From assembly GCA_016522385.1 (NCBI GenBank), contig JAEKFU010000639.1:1-9871 (forward strand): a stretch of DNA of 9,871 nucleotides, read 5' to 3'. A program made the translations under genes and the position numbers. Source of the DNA: Pseudomonadota bacterium (GTDB lineage Bacteria; Pseudomonadota; Alphaproteobacteria; Rhizobiales; Aestuariivirgaceae). Of this stretch, positions 1-6,936 are shown piece after piece. The notes beneath the pieces were generated by a model. The model searched no databases and was not told the origin of the DNA. It saw nothing but the letters and a program-made list of their open reading frames with translations. Position 1 is the first letter of the stretch, and each line of letters begins with the position of its first letter.

Positions 1-1905
1 GTCGACAACCTTGACGACCTTGCCCTCATAGATCTCTCCAACTTCGGGCTCGGCGACGATCGAGTTGATCCACTTGAGCGCGGCATCGATGGATTCACCC
101 GACGAAGAGGCCACCTTGATGGTACCATCATCGGAAATATCGATCTTGGCACCGGTCTTTTCGACGATCTCGCGGATGACTTTGCCGCCGGAACCGATCA
201 CGTCACGGATCTTGTCGACTGGAATCGAAATGGTCTCGATTCGCGGTGCATATTCGCCAAGACCTGGACGCGACTCGGTCAACGCTTCAGCCATGCAATC
301 CAGAATGTGCATGCGACCGTCCTTTGCCTGGAACAGTGCGGTGCGCATGATTTCTTCGGTGATTCCGGTGATCTTGATATCCATCTGCAGAGAGGTGATG
401 CCCTCTTCTGTACCGGCCACCTTGAAGTCCATATCGCCTAGGTGATCCTCATCGCCGAGAATGTCTGAGAGAACAGCAAACTTGTCGCCCTCCAGAATAA
501 GCCCCATGGCAATACCAGCGACCGGTCGCCGCAAGGGTACTCCAGCGTCCATCAAGGAAAGGGAAGATCCGCAAACCGTGGCCATCGACGAAGAACCGTT
601 GGACTCAGTAATTTCCGAAACGACACGAATGGTGTAGGGGAACTGATCGCTAGCGGGCATCATCGGATGCATGGCCCGCCAGGCGAGCTTGCCATGGCCA
701 ACCTCGCGCCGGCCGGTAAAGCCGACCCGACCGGTTTCACCGACCGAAAACGGCGGGAAGTTGTAGTGCAGCAGGAAGTTTTCCTTGTAAGTCCCTTCCA
801 GCGCATCGATGAACTGCTCATCATCGCCGGTACCCAATGTGGTCACGACCAGAGCCTGTGTCTCACCGCGGGTGAATAGGGCCGAGCCGTGCGTGCGGGG
901 CAGCACACCAACCTCGCACTTGATCTGACGCACATCGGCAAGTCCACGGCCGTCAATACGCGAGCCGGTATCGAGAATGCTGCCACGCACGATGTCTTTT
1001 TCAATCGATTTAAACGCGCCAGCGACCGCCTGCGTTTCAGCCGCGTCCTCATCGTCTTCAGCGCAAAGGGCCTCGACAACCTTGTCCTTGACCTTGGCAA
1101 TCGCCTCATAACGCTCTTCCTTAGTGGCGATGCCATAGGCTGCGGTAAGTTCCGACGAGGCCATATCGCCGACCTTGGCAACAACCTCCGAATTGTCATC
1201 GGGGACAAGTTCTCGCGGCTCGCGGGCAGCTCTTTCAGCCAGACGGATAATCGCCTCAATCACTGGTTGAAAGCTGGCATGGCCCTGCATGACCGCGCCC
1301 AGCATGGTGTCTTCGCTAAGTTCCTTGGCTTCTGATTCGACCATCAGAACGGCATCGGCCGTGCCGGCAACGACCAGATCGAGGTCGCTTTCCTTGATTT
1401 GCTCAAGTGTCGGGTTTATGACGAATGCTCCATCGATCATGCCCACACGTGCGCCACCAATCGGGCCCATGAAAGGAACTCCTGAAAGCGTCAAGGCCGC
1501 CGAAGTGGCCACCATCGCCAGAATATCGGAATCATTTTCCAGATCATGTGACAGTACCGATACGATCACCTGTGTCTCACACTTGAACCCCTTGGCGAAC
1601 AAAGGCCGAATCGGCCGATCAATAAGACGAGAGACTAGCGTTTCCTTTTCGCTGGGGCGGCCTTCACGTTTAAAAAAGCCGCCTGGGATCTTACCGGCGG
1701 CATAGGTCTTTTCCTGATAGTTCACGGTCAATGGGAAGAAATCGAGTCCCGGTTTCGGGGCGCGCTCGGCAACGACCGTCGCAATCACTGTGGTCTCGCC
1801 AAAGGTGGCGATCACTGCACCGTCGGCCTGACGGGCAATGCGGCCGGTTTCGAGCCGTAGGGGTCGACCGGCCCATTCCAGTTCTTCGACATGAATGTCA
1901 AACAT
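1..1905 (-). CDS. pnp: Polyribonucleotide nucleotidyltransferase (PNPase), 3' end cut by window
   Basis: PNPase is a trimeric 3'-5' exoribonuclease that uses phosphate to release nucleoside diphosphates; it acts in mRNA decay, often with RNase E. The visible part is 635 codons, open to the window edge, against about 700-715 in full proteins. The first RNase PH domain lies near residues 10-140 with FFKREGRPSE from residue 77. A helical domain follows, then the second RNase PH domain with TRGETQ from 345 and EDHLGDMDFK at 486-495. That last motif contains the equivalents of the E. coli metal and catalytic residues D486, D492 and K494. The KH domain has VIGSGGK at 569-575. The S1 domain has just begun (GEIYEGKVVKVVD, 623-635) when the window ends. 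The ATG at 1905 gives the expected MFDIHVEE start and has AAGGAAA 5 nt upstream. The gene lies 156 nt downstream of rpsO, behind a structured leader. All key residues visible are intact. Confidence 0.98.
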   Translation of the reverse strand, partial: MFDIHVEELEWAGRPLRLETGRIARQADGAVIATFGETTVIATVVAERAPKPGLDFFPLTVNYQEKTYAAGKIPGGFFKREGRPSEKETLVSRLIDRPIRPLFAKGFKCETQVIVSVLSHDLENDSDILAMVATSAALTLSGVPFMGPIGGARVGMIDGAFVINPTLEQIKESDLDLVVAGTADAVLMVESEAKELSEDTMLGAVMQGHASFQPVIEAIIRLAERAAREPRELVPDDNSEVVAKVGDMASSELTAAYGIATKEERYEAIAKVKDKVVEALCAEDDEDAAETQAVAGAFKSIEKDIVRGSILDTGSRIDGRGLADVRQIKCEVGVLPRTHGSALFTRGETQALVVTTLGTGDDEQFIDALEGTYKENFLLHYNFPPFSVGETGRVGFTGRREVGHGKLAWRAMHPMMPASDQFPYTIRVVSEITESNGSSSMATVCGSSLSLMDAGVPLRRPVAGIAMGLILEGDKFAVLSDILGDEDHLGDMDFKVAGTEEGITSLQMDIKITGITEEIMRTALFQAKDGRMHILDCMAEALTESRPGLGEYAPRIETISIPVDKIRDVIGSGGKVIREIVEKTGAKIDISDDGTIKVASSSGESIDAALKWINSIVAEPEVGEIYEGKVVKVVD

Positions 1906-1960
1906 GATACTTTCCTTGTATGCCCTTCGCTGCCCTCAAAATCTGATATCTACTTCGGCA

Positions 1961-2022
1961 GCGTCCCCATTTGGGCTGAGATTGGCTCCGACCCCATTGC
2001 CGGATCGCCACGGAGGGGACGC
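1961..2022 (-). promoter_or_regulatory. Long-range pnp leader hairpin, candidate RNase III site
   Basis: The arms GCGTCCCC (2022-2015) and GGGGACGC (1968-1961) are perfect 8-nt inverted complements, 46 nt apart. Between them is a second stem in which TGGC/GCCA (2010-2007 with 1986-1983) and TCCG/CGGA-type pairing (2004-2001 with 1990-1987) stack with a 2-nt bulge. No U-run follows, so this is not an intrinsic terminator. In E. coli and relatives a hairpin in the same place, between rpsO and pnp, is cut by RNase III, and PNPase then represses its own mRNA; that is established for enterobacteria only. The same role here is inferred from position and shape. A competing 7-bp stem, CGCTGCC (1963-1957) with GGCAGCG (1934-1928), overlaps one outer arm, so the leader may adopt two folds. 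Confidence 0.55.
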
Positions 2023-2047
2023 GGGCAGTTTTCAGTCACGCTGCCCG
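2022..2047 (-). promoter_or_regulatory. Stem-loop just after the rpsO stop codon
   Basis: CGGGCAG (2047-2041) and CTGCCCG (2028-2022) form a perfect 7-bp stem with a 12-nt loop, 14 nt after the rpsO stop codon. The transcribed strand continues with CGTCCCC and not with a U-run, so it lacks the tail of a Rho-independent terminator. In E. coli a hairpin in this position protects or partly terminates the rpsO message and lies near RNase E sites. Here a role in 3'-end stabilisation or processing of rpsO mRNA is inference. The stem meets the larger hairpin at base 2022. Confidence 0.5.
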
Positions 2048-2061
2048 TCGCGTTGCTTTGC

Positions 2062-2331
2062 TTAACGGCGTATACCGAGACGCTTGATCAAGTCACGATA
2101 GCGTGCATCATCACCGGCCTTGACGTAGTCAAGCAGCTTGCGCCGCTGTGACACCATCTTAAGAAGGCCGCGGCGCGAATGATTGTCTTTCTTGTGTGTC
2201 TGGAAATGCTCTGTGAGATTCTTGATCCGTTCGGTCAAAATGGCCACCTGAACTTCCGGTGAGCCCGTATCATCCTTCGATGTTGCATATTCCTTTATGA
2301 GCGCACCCTTGCGCTCCGGCGTAATCGACAT
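2062..2331 (-). CDS. rpsO: 30S ribosomal protein S15
   Basis: S15 is a primary 16S rRNA-binding protein of the 30S platform and also contacts the 50S subunit (bridge B4). The product is 89 residues, the usual bacterial length. It carries the family signature in order: MSITPERKGALIKEYA at the N-terminus, the DTGSPEVQVAILTERI helix, THKKDNHSRRGLLKMVSQRR in the rRNA-binding middle, and the terminal YRDLIKRLGIRR. The ATG at 2331 is preceded by GAAGGAG about 9 nt upstream, a strong ribosome site fitting a highly expressed ribosomal protein. It lies 34 nt after truB and 156 nt before pnp, the conserved truB-rpsO-pnp order. In E. coli S15 represses its own translation through a pseudoknot in the mRNA leader; I do not see enough to claim the same here. 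Confidence 0.99.
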   Translation of the reverse strand: MSITPERKGALIKEYATSKDDTGSPEVQVAILTERIKNLTEHFQTHKKDNHSRRGLLKMVSQRRKLLDYVKAGDDARYRDLIKRLGIRR

Positions 2332-2353
2332 CCGCTATACTCCTTCAAAATTC

Positions 2354-2364
2354 GCCCATCGGGC
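2354..2364 (-). promoter_or_regulatory. Small hairpin in the truB-rpsO spacer
   Basis: GCCC-GAT-GGGC forms a 4-bp stem with a 3-nt loop, starting directly after the truB stop codon. It is followed by GAATTTTG, so the T-run is short and set back by three bases. It would be a poor intrinsic terminator. It might influence processing or the rpsO ribosome site that follows, but it could be chance. Confidence 0.25.
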
Positions 2365-2365
2365 A

Positions 2366-3289
2366 TCAGTTCAAATTGAAGACACGCTTTGACTTCAGCA
2401 CTCCGCCCTCGATTGCAGCGATCGCGACAGGTTTGCCCTGCCACATCACCAGAACCGGATCCTCTGCGATCGGCGCATCGCGCCCGCGGATGATAACGGA
2501 TTGGCCTTGTTTCAATCGTGCCGCCTGTGTGCTGTCTATGGCCATCGCCGGGATGTCGTCCAGCGCGGTCTCGACAGGATACAAGATTCCTTCCAGCCCC
2601 TCCGGGCCGGCGCCTTTATGGCGCAACTCGTTCAATTTATCCAGCGAAATCATATCGCCCTCATCAAATGGACCCACTCGGGTGCGGCGCAACCGAACGA
2701 CATGGCCATAGCAACCCAGCTGGCGGCCCAAATCCCGAGCCAGCGCACGTACGTAGGTACCCTTTCCGCAGTCCAAAGCGAAGACGGCGTGATGTTCATC
2801 CGGGCAGTCGGTCAGGCGAAGATCATCGATCGCTACGTGCCTTGGCGCGAGAATCAGCTTGTCGCCTCCGCGGGCGAGATCATAGGCACGCTCGCCGTCG
2901 ACCTTGAGCGCGGAAAACTGCGGCGGCACCTGCTCGATAACACCAACAAACGTACCGAGTATGGAGGCGATATCACCCGGCGAAGGTCGTACGTCAGATG
3001 ATGCAGTGATCGACCCTGCGGCATCATCAGTATCGCGCTCCTCGCCCCATCTGACAGTGAACACATATGTCTTGGAACCATTTATGACAAACGGCACCGT
3101 CTTGGTCGCCTCACCGAGGGCGACCGGCAACAGTCCGGTTGCCAGCGGGTCGAGTGTTCCGGCATGACCAGCTTTTTGTGCATTGAACGCATGACGCACC
3201 ATTCCGACGGCCCTGGTTGAGCCAAGGCTTTCGGGCTTATCGAGTATGACCCAGCCGTGCACCGGGTTGCCACGTTTCCTGCGTGCCAC
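2366..3289 (-). CDS. truB: tRNA pseudouridine(55) synthase TruB
   Basis: TruB isomerises U55 in the T-loop of nearly all tRNAs to pseudouridine and also acts as a tRNA folding chaperone. The product is 307 residues, close to E. coli TruB (314). It opens with NPVHGWVILDKPESLGST, the standard TruB start. The catalytic aspartate is D47 within GHAGTLDPLATGLLP. QVPPQFSALKVDGERAYDLAR and the CGKGTYVRALARDLG motif follow, and the C-terminal PUA-like domain covers about residues 240-305. The start codon is GTG at 3289, with AAGAAAGA 8 nt upstream. No better start lies between it and the rbfA stop codon 20 nt away. The position between rbfA and rpsO is the conserved one, and the short gap suggests translation coupled to rbfA. 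Confidence 0.97.
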   Translation of the reverse strand: MARRKRGNPVHGWVILDKPESLGSTRAVGMVRHAFNAQKAGHAGTLDPLATGLLPVALGEATKTVPFVINGSKTYVFTVRWGEERDTDDAAGSITASSDVRPSPGDIASILGTFVGVIEQVPPQFSALKVDGERAYDLARGGDKLILAPRHVAIDDLRLTDCPDEHHAVFALDCGKGTYVRALARDLGRQLGCYGHVVRLRRTRVGPFDEGDMISLDKLNELRHKGAGPEGLEGILYPVETALDDIPAMAIDSTQAARLKQGQSVIIRGRDAPIAEDPVLVMWQGKPVAIAAIEGGVLKSKRVFNLN

Positions 3290-3309
3290 TTTGTGCGTCT
3301 TTCTTGCCG

Positions 3310-3720
3310 CTATGCGCCGCCGGCGTCTGTGCTGTCACCGGTGTCCACAAGGTCTCGGGCGACTAGGGGATCGCGCAATATCTCGTCAATGCGGCTGGCA
3401 TCATCCATGACCGTGTCGATGGCAAAGCGGATTTCGGGCGAAAACTTCAGGTTCAACTTGGTCGCCAGTTGGCCACGGATGTGGCGACGATGGCGGTTGA
3501 GCGCCTTGAGGAGTTCATCCTTATCTCCGCCGAGGAATGGGCGGACATAGGCCGTCGCAATCTTGAGATCGGGCGAGGACCGTACTTCAAGAACGGTAAC
3601 ATTGGCACGTTCAACGACCGGGTCATGAATGTCGCCACGGGCGAAAAGACCGGCAAGCTCATGCCGAATCAACTCTCCGACGCGCAATTGGCGCTGGCTT
3701 GGGCCGTTAGACTGTCCCAT
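3310..3720 (-). CDS. rbfA: 30S ribosome-binding factor A
   Basis: RbfA binds the free 30S subunit near the 5' helix of 16S rRNA and assists late maturation; in E. coli it is needed for growth in the cold. The product is 136 residues with the single type-II KH-like fold of the family. Visible hallmarks are QLRVGELIRHELAGLF near residues 11-26, the strand VTVLEVRSSPDLKIATAYV that contains the S-x-DL motif, and the C-terminal LKFSPEIRFAIDTVMDDASRI-type segment. The ATG at 3720 has the purine-rich AAGAAAGAAG 10 nt upstream. A GGAG also abuts the ATG but is too close to work as a ribosome site. The gene is 36 nt downstream of infB and 20 nt upstream of truB. Confidence 0.96.
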   Translation of the reverse strand: MGQSNGPSQRQLRVGELIRHELAGLFARGDIHDPVVERANVTVLEVRSSPDLKIATAYVRPFLGGDKDELLKALNRHRRHIRGQLATKLNLKFSPEIRFAIDTVMDDASRIDEILRDPLVARDLVDTGDSTDAGGA

Positions 3721-3756
3721 CTCCAGATAACTTCTTTCTTTGGGCCGGCGAGCCGG

Positions 3757-6276
3757 TCAATCGAGCTTTCGCTCAATCTCTTCGACCGTATAGCACTCGA
3801 TGACATCGCCTTGGCGCATGTCCTGGTAGTTTTCAAACGCCATGCCACATTCCTGGCCGGCCAGTACTTCCTTTACTTCGTCCTTGAAGCGCTTCAATGT
3901 GGATAACGTGCCTTCGTGCACAACGACACTGTCGCGAATGAGCCGCACCTTGGCGCCTCGCTGAACAGTTCCCTCGGTGACCCGGCAACCAGCGACCTTA
4001 CCGACTTTTGACACGCTGAAGATTTCAAGGATTTCAGCATTGCCGAGGAAAGTTTCGCGCAACTCCGGTGCTAGCATGCCCGACATTGCGGCTTTCACAT
4101 CATCAACCAGGTCATAAATGATGTTGTAGTAGCGGATTTCAATGCCGGCCTTTTCCGCAGCGTCACGCGCCTGTTGATTGGCGCGAACATTGAAGCCGAG
4201 AATAACGGCATTGGAGGCAGCTGCCAGCTGCACATCGGATTCTGATATACCGCCAACGGCATAATGAACCGCCCGGGCTGCAACTTCGTCGGTTCCCAAT
4301 TTATCGAGCGCCTGAACAATTGCTTCAGCCGAGCCCTGAACGTCGGCCTTTACCAGGATCGGGAATTCCCTGCTGCCGGCATCCTTCAGCTGGTTCATCA
4401 TCTGCTCCAGCGAGGACCGCGCCGCGGTCGCACCGCGCGTTTCGCGCAGTTTGCGTTCGCGATACTCGCTGATCTCCCGGGCACGGGCTTCTGACACGAC
4501 AACGACAATATGGTCGCCAGCTTCCGGTACACTGCCCATGCCGAGAACTTCCACGGGTACGGAAGGGCCGGCCGTTTCAACCTGTTCACCGTGGTCGTTG
4601 ATAAGCGCGCGCACCTTGCCCCAAGCGGTACCGGCAACGACGATATCGCCCTGTGTCAATGTGCCGCGCTGAACCAATACGGTGGCAACAGGTCCACGGC
4701 CCTTGTCGAGCTGGGCCTCGATGACGATGCCGTCACCGGGCCGCTGCGGATTGGCGTTGAGCTCAAGCAACTCGCACTGCAGTAATATGGCCTCCAAAAG
4801 TTTGTCGAGATTGGTACCCTTGAGGGCCGACACTTCGACGTTCAAGGTATCACCGCCCATCTCCTCAACGACGATCTCGTGATTGAGAAGTTCGGTACGC
4901 ACACGATTTGCGTCGGCTTCCGGCTTGTCCATCTTGTTGATGGCAACAATGATCGGCACCTCTGCGGCGCGGGCGTGATTAATGGCCTCAATGGTTTGCG
5001 GCATGATGCCGTCATCTGCGGCCACCACCAGTACGACGATATCGGTGACCTTGGCACCGCGCGCGCGCATTGATGTAAAGGCCGCATGGCCAGGTGTGTC
5101 GATAAATGTGATCAAACCACTGTCTGTGCGAACCTGATAGGCACCGATGTGCTGTGTGATACCACCAGCTTCACCGGCCACCACATTGGCCTGGCGCAGG
5201 GCATCGAGCAGTGATGTCTTGCCGTGATCAACGTGGCCCATGACGGTGACGACGGGCGCGCGCGATTCCATATCCGCATCGGCATCGTCATCGCCGAGAA
5301 GACCCTCTTCGACATCGGCTTCCGACACGCGCTTGACGACATGGCCCATTTCTTCGGCGATCAGTTGTGCCGTATCAGCGTCGATCAGATCGTTGATCTT
5401 GTGCATCTCGCCCTGCTTCATCAGCAGCTTGATGACGTCAACGGCACGCTCGGCCATGCGATTGGCAAGCTCCTGAATAGTAATCGCTTCGGGAACGGTA
5501 ACTTCGCGGGAAATTTTTTCCGTCGTCGGCTGAAAACCGGATGCCTGCTTGCGCTGGCGTTCCATGCGCCGGCGGTAGGCCGCCAACGAGCGGCCACGTT
5601 CTTCATCACCACTCAACGCATTGGAAATCGTCAGCTTGCCGCGACGCCGATCACCATCTGCTCTGGTACGCGATGGGGCCGGTTTGTCTTCGCGTTTGGC
5701 CTTGCGGGTGCGTTCGGTGTCGGTGCGTTCGCCGGCGTCCGCATCGCGGGCGCCTGTCCTTCTGGCCTGCTCTTCGGACTTCTGGCGCTTTTCTTCGGCG
5801 GCAAGACGCTTGGACTCCTGCTCGGCGAGGCGCGCTGCTTCGGCTTCGGCTTCGGCTTTTTCCAGCGCCTCGCGCTCAACGCGTAGTTTTGCTTCTTCTT
5901 CGGCTCGCTGACGTTCCTCGATCTCACGTTCCCGCGCCAGAACAAGGGCACGCCCGCGAGCTTCCTTTTCATCCTCGGTCAGCGTGCGCAAAACCATCCC
6001 GGACGCTGCCGTCCTGTCCTCGTCATCGGAAGGAGGTGAAGTATCGGCCGGCTTTTGCGGTACGGTCGGTTTTGCCTCTCCCGTAGGCGTTGCCTCGGTC
6101 GGCTTGCCGGGGGCGCCAATAATCCGCTTGCGCTTGGTCTCCACAACAACGGTTTTCGAGCGGCCGTGCGAGAAATTCTGCCGAACCCGACCGGTTTCCG
6201 TTGTTGTGCGGCGCAAGCTCAGCGTTCGGCCACCAGACTCTGCTTTGCTGTCGCTCGTATCGTTTGTTTCACTCAT
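3757..6276 (-). CDS. infB: Translation initiation factor IF-2
   Basis: IF2 is the GTPase that brings formyl-Met-tRNA to the 30S subunit and promotes 50S joining. The product is 839 residues. The N-terminus carries the motif RVRQNFSHGRSKTVVVETK. Residues about 95-215 are a low-complexity charged stretch rich in E, A, R and K, likely coiled coil or disordered. The IF2_N fold follows from about 258 (EVTVPEAITIQELANRMAE). The G domain has all elements: G1 GHVDHGKT at 347-354, G2 threonine T374 in GGITQHIGAY, G3 DTPGH at 393-397, G4 NKMD at 447-450 and G5 SALKG at 483-487. The beta-barrel domain II, the LVKADVQGSAEAI domain and the fMet-tRNA-binding C-domain complete it. The ATG at 6276 lies 2 nt past the ylxR stop codon, so translation is probably coupled. 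GGAG occurs 14 nt upstream, rather far. I see no convincing internal start for a short isoform. Confidence 0.98.
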   Translation of the reverse strand: MSETNDTSDSKAESGGRTLSLRRTTTETGRVRQNFSHGRSKTVVVETKRKRIIGAPGKPTEATPTGEAKPTVPQKPADTSPPSDDEDRTAASGMVLRTLTEDEKEARGRALVLAREREIEERQRAEEEAKLRVEREALEKAEAEAEAARLAEQESKRLAAEEKRQKSEEQARRTGARDADAGERTDTERTRKAKREDKPAPSRTRADGDRRRGKLTISNALSGDEERGRSLAAYRRRMERQRKQASGFQPTTEKISREVTVPEAITIQELANRMAERAVDVIKLLMKQGEMHKINDLIDADTAQLIAEEMGHVVKRVSEADVEEGLLGDDDADADMESRAPVVTVMGHVDHGKTSLLDALRQANVVAGEAGGITQHIGAYQVRTDSGLITFIDTPGHAAFTSMRARGAKVTDIVVLVVAADDGIMPQTIEAINHARAAEVPIIVAINKMDKPEADANRVRTELLNHEIVVEEMGGDTLNVEVSALKGTNLDKLLEAILLQCELLELNANPQRPGDGIVIEAQLDKGRGPVATVLVQRGTLTQGDIVVAGTAWGKVRALINDHGEQVETAGPSVPVEVLGMGSVPEAGDHIVVVVSEARAREISEYRERKLRETRGATAARSSLEQMMNQLKDAGSREFPILVKADVQGSAEAIVQALDKLGTDEVAARAVHYAVGGISESDVQLAAASNAVILGFNVRANQQARDAAEKAGIEIRYYNIIYDLVDDVKAAMSGMLAPELRETFLGNAEILEIFSVSKVGKVAGCRVTEGTVQRGAKVRLIRDSVVVHEGTLSTLKRFKDEVKEVLAGQECGMAFENYQDMRQGDVIECYTVEEIERKLD

Positions 6277-6278
6277 GC

Positions 6279-6920
6279 CTATTCTTTAAACTCCAACGCA
6301 CTCTTATCCGCGGTTTCGCGATACTTTTCTGCCCGATTAGCCGCTGCCACGAATTTTTCGGCGAGTCCGCCAATTGCTATGGCTGCATGTATCACATTTG
6401 TGCGCCCTAATGCCAAACCCAATTGACCAGACGAGAAAAATTCGACGATCACCGCTTCACGACCACAAGCTCGAAAACGCTGCTTCAGCTTGTCCCGGCC
6501 GTCCTGCGAGCCATCAGTTGCACCGATCAGCACCTGGACACTGCCATTGGTGATCAGTGCAGCGACTTTCTCAAAGCCTTGTACCGCCTGACCGGCCTTC
6601 CTGGCCAGTGACAGATAGTTCAAAGCCAGTTCATCCAGGCGTTCTGCCACACGTTCATCCAAATCGTCCTGCACAACACAGGGCTCGCGAAAACCCCTTG
6701 TGAACAATTTGCGCTTTACCGCACTTGCAACCAGGTCCCGCCTGGCAAAGACCCACACGCCCCGGCCAGGCAATTCATTGCGAAGATCGGGAACGACTTC
6801 GCCGCTATGCGGTACGCGGGCAAACCGCAGGAGGGCCTCGGGGCTGCACACCTGTCCGGTGACGATACATTTTCGCTCACTCAATGCGGCGTCTGTCTCC
6901 TTTTTGCTGATCGAACACAA
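6279..6920 (-). CDS. ylxR: YlxR family RNA-binding protein with C-terminal L7Ae-like domain
   Basis: This is the small protein encoded between nusA and infB. The N-terminal YlxR (DUF448) domain shows ERKCIVTGQ at 15-23, LLRFARVP, VVPDL and PGRGVWV at 51-57. From about residue 98 comes a second domain resembling L7Ae/L30e RNA-binding proteins, with LSLARKAGQAVQG at 103-115 and LGLALGRTNVIHAAIA near the end. This two-domain form is usual in Alphaproteobacteria, whereas Bacillus YlxR is only the first domain. The exact function is not settled: published suggestions are RNA or nucleoid binding and effects on RNase P. The start is uncertain. TTG at 6920 gives 213 residues, 16 nt after nusA, with a stop codon (TAA) four codons upstream. 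An internal TTG at 6884 gives 201 residues and has AAGGAG 12 nt upstream. Both are rare starts, so expression may be kept low. The stop codon is 2 nt from the infB start. Confidence 0.9.
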   Translation of the reverse strand: MCSISKKETDAALSERKCIVTGQVCSPEALLRFARVPHSGEVVPDLRNELPGRGVWVFARRDLVASAVKRKLFTRGFREPCVVQDDLDERVAERLDELALNYLSLARKAGQAVQGFEKVAALITNGSVQVLIGATDGSQDGRDKLKQRFRACGREAVIVEFFSSGQLGLALGRTNVIHAAIAIGGLAEKFVAAANRAEKYRETADKSALEFKE

Positions 6921-6936
6921 CGTTCCACATTACCGG

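Noticed and set aside
889..1335. Open frames on both strands within 843-1705
   Set aside because: These are shadows of pnp. The minus-strand PNPase frame runs unbroken from 1905 to the window edge.
2332..2390. A separate promoter for rpsO (TTGAAC with ATTTTG at 17-nt spacing)
   Set aside because: The -10 match is poor and the putative start would fall almost on the ribosome site; co-transcription with truB explains the gene as well.
2501..3001. A 166-codon open frame on the plus strand
   Set aside because: It is the complement of truB, which has an intact catalytic motif and full length; no ribosome site or recognisable domain was seen.
3745..3756. CCGG-CTCG-CCGG palindrome between infB and rbfA as a terminator
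   Set aside because: The stem is only 4 bp with no following U-run, in GC-rich DNA where such palindromes are common.
5224..5886. A 220-codon open frame on the plus strand
   Set aside because: It lies wholly opposite infB, whose protein is clearly conserved. Its codons mirror the infB repeats and no known domain is visible in it.
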